Shown here one piece after another: positions 61,702 through 64,000 of a stretch of DNA of 64,000 nucleotides. Where the stretch lies: positions 1,612,001-1,676,000 of the forward strand of contig NZ_CP127295.1 in NCBI RefSeq assembly GCF_030285665.1, written 5' to 3'. How positions within the stretch are numbered: position 1 is the stretch's first letter; the number at the start of each line of letters is the position of its first letter. This DNA comes from Amycolatopsis mongoliensis. GTDB taxonomy: Bacteria > Actinomycetota > Actinomycetes > Mycobacteriales > Pseudonocardiaceae. The notes under the pieces were generated by a model. It saw only the letters and a list, made by a program, of their open reading frames with translations. It made no database searches and had not been told where the DNA came from. A program made the position numbers and the translations under genes.

Positions 61702-62069
61702 CACAGCACCTCCGGCGCGAGCGAAATGATCTTCATGAACTTTCGGTCGCGCAGCTCGCGGCCCACCGGGCCGAAGATGCGGGTGCCCCGGGGCTCGTTG
61801 TCGTTCTTGATGAGCACGGCGGCGTTCTCGTCGAACCGGATGTAGGAACCGTCCGGACGACGACGCTCCTTGACCGTGCGGACGATGACGGCCTTGACGA
61901 CATCGCCCTTCTTCACCCCGGCAGCCGGGATGGCGTCCTTCACGGTGGCGACGATGATGTCGCCGATGCCGGCGTAGCGCCGCCCGGAACCACCGAGAAC
62001 GCGGATGCAGAGGATTTCCTTCGCACCCGTGTTGTCGGCTACCCGAAGCCGCGACTCCTGCTGGATCAC
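61701..62069 (-). CDS. rplN: 50S ribosomal protein L14
   Basis: L14 forms an intersubunit bridge with 16S rRNA. The 122-aa product starts with GTG ([20 protein letters not shown]) and has [34 protein letters not shown] and [13 protein letters not shown], all standard. A 90-bp gap separates it from rpsQ, so the S10 and spc transcripts may be joined or split here; no terminator is obvious. Confidence 0.98.
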   Translation of the reverse strand: MIQQESRLRVADNTGAKEILCIRVLGGSGRRYAGIGDIIVATVKDAIPAAGVKKGDVVKAVIVRTVKERRRPDGSYIRFDENAAVLIKNDNEPRGTRIFGPVGRELRDRKFMKIISLAPEVL

Positions 62070-62159
62070 GTCAACTCCTGTATGTCGCGCCGGTTCTCGC
62101 CCGCTTGTGAGTTTTCACATGGCGAGCCTTGCGGAACTAAAGACTCCTGAGAGCCCTGC

Positions 62160-62438
62160 TTACTTGGCCTTCTCCACGATCTGCACCAGGCGCCACCGCT
62201 TCGTCGCCGACAGCGGGCGGGTCTCCATCAGGGTGACCCGGTCGCCCACGCCCGCCTCGTTGTTCTCGTCGTGCACCTTCACCTTGGAGGTGGTGCGGAC
62301 GACCTTCGAGTAGCGGGGGTGCTTCTTGCGGTCCTCGAGCTCGACCACGATCGTCTTGTTCATCTTGTCCGAGACGACGTAGCCCTCGCGGACCTTGCGG
62401 TCGTTCCGGGCCGGCGTCTCGGTGGTGGGCTCGCTCAT
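62160..62438 (-). CDS. rpsQ: 30S ribosomal protein S17
   Basis: S17 binds 16S rRNA with an OB fold. The 92-aa product has [40 protein letters not shown] and [20 protein letters not shown]. It overlaps rpmC by four bases (ATGA) and ends the S10-operon part in this window. Confidence 0.97.
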   Translation of the reverse strand: MSEPTTETPARNDRKVREGYVVSDKMNKTIVVELEDRKKHPRYSKVVRTTSKVKVHDENNEAGVGDRVTLMETRPLSATKRWRLVQIVEKAK

Positions 62439-62683
62439 GCGGCACCTTCACTCTCGGCGTCGGGGGCAACGGACAGGCCGAGTTCGCGCTCGCGCATGAC
62501 CGTGTAGATCCGCGCGATGTCCGTGCGGACGGTGCGCAGACGGCGGTTGTTGTCGAGCTGCCCGGTCGCCATCTGGAAGCGGAGGTTGAAGAGCTCCTCC
62601 TTGTATTCCTTGAGACGCAGGACGAGCTCTTCCGCGGTGAGCTCACGCAGCTCCGATGCCAGAGCGGCACCTGCCTTCGCCAT
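62435..62683 (-). CDS. rpmC: 50S ribosomal protein L29
   Basis: The 82-aa L29 is two helices at the tunnel exit, where trigger factor and SRP dock nearby. It has [40 protein letters not shown] and [16 protein letters not shown]. It overlaps rplP by one base and rpsQ by four. Confidence 0.97.
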   Translation of the reverse strand: MAKAGAALASELRELTAEELVLRLKEYKEELFNLRFQMATGQLDNNRRLRTVRTDIARIYTVMRERELGLSVAPDAESEGAA

Positions 62684-63102
62684 CAGAACTCACCACCTTC
62701 ACGGGTCACGATGCGGCACTTCATGGGCAGCTTGTGGATCGCGCGACGGAGCGCCTCGCGGGCGGTCTCCTCGTTCGGGAACGAGATCTCGAACATCACG
62801 CGGCCCGGCTTCACGTTGGCGATCCACCACTCGGGCGAACCCTTACCGGAACCCATGCGGGTTTCGGCCGGCTTCTTGGTCAGCGGGCGGTCCGGGTAGA
62901 TGGTCGTCCACACCTTGCCACCACGCTTGATGTGACGGGTCATGGCGATACGAGCGGACTCGATCTGCCGGTTCGTCACGTAGCTGTGCTCAAGCGCCTG
63001 GATGCCGTACTCGCCGAAGCTGACCTTCGTGCCACCCTTGGCGGCGCCGTGGCGCTTCGGGGAGTGCTGCTTCCGGTGCTTGACCCTGCGCGGGATGAGC
63101 AC
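62683..63102 (-). CDS. rplP: 50S ribosomal protein L16
   Basis: L16 organises the A-site tRNA region of the 50S subunit. The 139-aa product (GTG start, [19 protein letters not shown]) has [40 protein letters not shown] and [20 protein letters not shown]. It lies three bases after rpsC. Confidence 0.98.
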   Translation of the reverse strand: MLIPRRVKHRKQHSPKRHGAAKGGTKVSFGEYGIQALEHSYVTNRQIESARIAMTRHIKRGGKVWTTIYPDRPLTKKPAETRMGSGKGSPEWWIANVKPGRVMFEISFPNEETAREALRRAIHKLPMKCRIVTREGGEF

Positions 63103-63105
63103 GTC

Positions 63106-63932
<827 letters not shown>

Positions 63933-63933
<1 letters not shown>

Positions 63934-64000
63934 TACCGGCCACCTGCCTTCTTCTTGCTCTGAGCCTTCTGCGCGACGGCCGGACGCGACTCCACCTCGA
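63933..64000 (-). CDS. rplV: 50S ribosomal protein L22, C-terminal fragment (cut by window edge)
   Basis: The last 68 bases on the minus strand encode the end of L22, [19 protein letters not shown] followed by GR and TAG. The gene starts beyond the window. Identification rests on its place immediately upstream of rpsC, as in S10 operons, and on the basic tail. Confidence 0.85.

Overview
The window is very GC-rich actinobacterial chromosome. Gene content, gene order and protein sequences point to the family Pseudonocardiaceae, most likely Amycolatopsis or a close relative. Evidence includes GTG starts throughout, a MatB very like the Streptomyces malonyl-CoA synthetase, an ESX-4-type type VII secretion locus lying between glmM-rpsI-rplM and truA-rplQ-rpoA exactly as in mycobacteria, and intergenic GGTGCG-type repeats. 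It is core chromosome; no insertion sequence, prophage, CRISPR array, tRNA or rRNA was seen.

Positions 1-17229 hold envelope and central-metabolism genes. Two small surface proteins and a UDP-GlcNAc 2-epimerase (wecB) converge on tsaD. The tRNA t6A/alanine racemase cluster (alr - alpha/beta hydrolase - tsaE ... tsaB - rimI - tsaD) is split by an oppositely oriented pair: matB and a fused acetyl-CoA-carboxylase-like carboxyltransferase. Next come a deoR-xylB-msiK sugar operon, nnr and glmS. Long perfect hairpins mark gene ends, and a 13-bp hairpin encloses the alr start codon.

Positions 17230-27500 start with about 250 bp of degenerate repeats and an alpha/beta hydrolase. A type VII secretion (T7SS) cargo group follows (EspC-like protein, 848-aa WXG/Gly-rich protein, 155-aa protein). 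Upstream of it lie an overlapping fatty-acyl-AMP ligase / acyl carrier protein pair and a divergent, degenerate cytochrome P450-like gene. glmM, rpsI and rplM complete this part.

Positions 27500-46950 are the T7SS core: a lipoprotein and a DUF4333 protein, two WXG100 proteins, an Hsp70-like T7SS-associated protein, eccC, a frameshifted secreted-protein remnant, eccD, mycP, a second EspC-like/WXG pair, eccB, eccE and a coupled gene, then a small secreted cysteine protein. EccC (ATPase), EccB, EccD, EccE (membrane channel) and MycP (protease) would export the WXG100 and EspC-like proteins.

Positions 46950-64000 are the alpha, spc and S10 operons, all on the minus strand: rplV(partial)-rpsC-rplP-rpmC-rpsQ, rplN-rplX-rplE-rpsN-rpsH-rplF-rplR-rpsE-rpmD-rplO, secY-adk-map, infA-rpmJ-rpsM-(new 61-aa ORF)-rpsK-rpsD-rpoA-rplQ-truA. 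The block is interrupted between rplO and secY by two paralogous membrane proteins and a LysE exporter. A strongly codon-biased, translationally coupled 61-aa ORF lies between rpsM and rpsK and is the best candidate for an overlooked gene.
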